Source: an uncultured Bacteroidales bacterium
GTDB lineage: Bacteria > Bacteroidota > Bacteroidia > Bacteroidales > Bacteroidaceae
Direction of reading: 5' to 3'
Length of the DNA stretch: 8,228 bases
Assembly: GCA_937898885.1 (NCBI GenBank)
Contig: CALDKD010000086.1
Location: 1 to 8,228 of the forward strand
Positions 7,175 through 8,228 of this stretch are shown here, piece by piece (within the stretch, counting starts at the first letter, position 1; every line of letters starts with the position of its first letter). Under the pieces are notes generated by a model. That model saw only the letters and a list, made by a program, of their open reading frames with translations. It was not told the DNA's origin and ran no database searches. The translations under genes were made by a program, and so were the position numbers.

Positions 7175-7297
7175 CTAAATATCAAAGTTGTCCTCTTCCA
7201 TTTCAAACATTGCATTTCCAATTTCTGCCACTATTGACAACTTTTGGTATTGAGTTGCCCACTCTTTCGCTTTTGTTAGACTTCCTCTGGGAAGTGT
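7175..7297 (-). other. Closed 40-codon frame between two genes, possible micro-gene or remnant
   Basis: In the -1 frame relative to the DUF6155-like gene there is an open stretch of 40 codons from just after a TGA (7300-7298) to a TAG (7177-7175). Its end reads EIGNAMFEMEEDNFDI, an acidic protein-like tail, and the TAG lies 4 nt before the ATG of the membrane gene, as at a true gene junction. The only starts are a TTG at 7240 and an ATG at 7210, giving 21 or 11 residues. It could be a very short gene, the 3' remnant of a lost gene, or a frameshifted extension of the DUF6155-like protein. Confidence 0.25.
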
Positions 7298-7803
7298 TCA
7301 TAATAAATATCTGCAATGGTATCTGCAAATCCCCAGCCACAAGGAGAAGCCCATTCGACACATTTCTGCATACGTGGTTTGAATTGCTCCAACATGTTGT
7401 TCTTAGCAATAAAAGCCATTGTCTTATCGAAGTTATTCTCAACAGATGTGTAGTATTGCTCCCACATATCCCCATAATCGTAGGTGAATTGACAAGCATT
7501 CTCAACGTAGCAAAGCATCAGATCCGCCAACTTATCAGCAGAAGGCTTGAACTTTTTATAGTCAGACACAGCCTTACGACAAACAGCAAAACGAGTTTTG
7601 GGTTCCTGACGGCCTTTCGAAGGATAGAATTCCTCCGTAATAATCTTCTTGTACTCTTCCAGTTTGCCATCCTCGTCAGGACTAGCAAAGAATTCAAGAT
7701 ACTCTTTAGCTTCCTTGCGAGCATTGTACATTTCCAGAACCATGTCAATGATTTCTTCCTTTGGCATAGATTGGAGCAATTTCTTTATTGTTGCTTTTGA
7801 CAT
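7276..7803 (-). CDS. DUF6155-like protein, function unknown
   Basis: A 175-aa soluble protein starting at the ATG at 7803, 24 bp after the broken gene upstream. The N-terminus (MSKATIKKLLQSMPKEEIID) followed by YNARKEAKEYLEFFASPDED, a mid-protein basic stretch (PSKGRQEPKTRF) and an all-helical tail ending near GWGFADTIADIYYEHF resemble DUF6155, a Bacteroidota family of roughly this length with no assigned function. I assign it by recalled sequence resemblance, not by a search. It has no signal peptide, membrane segment or catalytic motif that I can see. It is upstream of the membrane/coiled-coil and Fic genes on the same strand. It may be a cargo gene of the island or a partner of the Fic module; nothing in the sequence decides this. 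Confidence 0.8.
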   Translation of the reverse strand: MSKATIKKLLQSMPKEEIIDMVLEMYNARKEAKEYLEFFASPDEDGKLEEYKKIITEEFYPSKGRQEPKTRFAVCRKAVSDYKKFKPSADKLADLMLCYVENACQFTYDYGDMWEQYYTSVENNFDKTMAFIAKNNMLEQFKPRMQKCVEWASPCGWGFADTIADIYYEHFPEEV

Positions 7804-7827
7804 ATCCGTTTATTCATTAGAGTTGAA

Positions 7828-8228
7828 TTATTCTATTTTATCCAACAACATCAATCCTTTTACGGTCGACAAACAGCGTTGACGATGATGTTGGGGATTA
7901 TCTGGGTACTTCATACAAACGAATCTTTCGTTTATTGCAGGCGTGAGAGAATATCCCAAAAAGTTGGGGCGGTTCTTCAAACCTACAGTTTCCATCATAC
8001 CATTTACACTCATTTTTTCTTTACCGATTGCCAATACTAAACGCCTGACATTATCTGATGATGGTTGTATATCGTTTGAACTTGTATGGGTACTTGTATG
8101 GGCATCGCCCTCGCTGTCCCCTTGGCCTAACTATTCATCAATAATACTTTCTAATGTCGTTACAAATGGAAGGTATCTGATTTCACCTCTTCGCTGAGTC
8201 TTTAAGATGTTTACATCCCCTAAATCTG
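7828..8228 (-). pseudogene. 3' fragment of an AlbA_2- or Fic-type protein, interrupted by TAG
   Basis: One minus-strand frame reads from the window edge (codon at 8226) to TAA at 7828-7830, broken only by TAG at 8131-8133. Upstream of the TAG the frame gives RRGEIRYLPFVTTLESIIDE; downstream it gives LGQGDSEGDAHTSTHTSS, a low-complexity linker, then a winged helix that includes VNGMMETVGLKNRPNF, LTPAINERF and KYPDNPQHHRQR. This tail resembles the C-terminus of the AlbA_2/GHKL protein in this window (IPDNPRHPAQ) and of Bacteroidales Fic proteins. Because protein-like sequence continues in frame past the TAG, a nonsense mutation or gene decay is the simplest reading; a gene that truly ends at the TAG, or restart at an internal ATG, is possible. 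The gene's 5' part lies outside the window, so the family cannot be fixed. Confidence 0.65.
8081..8102. repeat. 12-bp in-frame duplication in the broken gene
   Basis: CTTGTATGGG occurs at 8081-8090 and 8093-8102, a 12-bp period. On the minus strand it encodes HTST-HTSS in the linker before the winged helix. Such Ser/Thr-rich repeats are common in linkers of this protein type in Bacteroidales and can vary in copy number without shifting the frame. Confidence 0.5.

Noticed and set aside
7063..7800. 245-aa plus-strand open frame
   Set aside because: It lies antisense to the DUF6155-like gene and the start of the membrane gene, both of which have family-like or domain-like translations; its own translation shows no recognisable domain.

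Overview
The window looks like an accessory (defence or mobile-island type) segment of a Bacteroidales chromosome, close to Bacteroides/Phocaeicola/Prevotella. This rests on one good Bacteroides-type promoter (TTTG, 19 bp, TACTTTCG), AT-leaning base use, and families typical of that order: a DUF6155-like protein, an AlbA_2/GHKL protein and a TOTE-type primase-helicase. All convincing genes lie on the minus strand, so transcription runs from the right edge to the left edge.

Right module (about 8228 to 5143). It begins with the 3' part of a gene that enters from outside the window and is broken by an in-frame TAG; its tail is a low-complexity linker plus a winged-helix domain like those ending Bacteroidales AlbA_2 or Fic proteins. 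A 175-aa DUF6155-like protein follows 24 bp later, then a protein with two membrane segments and a coiled coil, then after 9 bp a 352-aa Fic protein with an intact HPxxDGNGRxxR motif, an N-terminal class II inhibitory motif and a C-terminal winged helix. Tight spacing suggests one transcript. A 40-codon open frame sits between the DUF6155-like gene and the membrane gene and stops 4 nt before the membrane gene's ATG; it may be a tiny gene or a remnant.

Central gap (4553 to 5142, about 590 bp). No confident gene. It holds several hairpins, a short tandem repeat, a weak 44-aa plus-strand frame, and at its left end the promoter of the next operon with a direct repeat beside the -33 element. It looks like the seam between two modules.

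Left module (4552 to 161). Two genes separated by 42 bp: a 487-aa AlbA_2 + GHKL-ATPase + winged-helix protein (COG2865-like) and a 961-aa protein combining a coiled coil, a Cys cluster, an archaeo-eukaryotic primase domain, a superfamily 2 helicase and a C-terminal phospholipase-D-like domain whose HKD motif looks degenerate. A hairpin straddles the stop codon of the last gene. The pair reads as a candidate anti-invader system, with the AlbA_2/GHKL protein as sensor or regulator and the primase-helicase as effector; that functional reading is inference.
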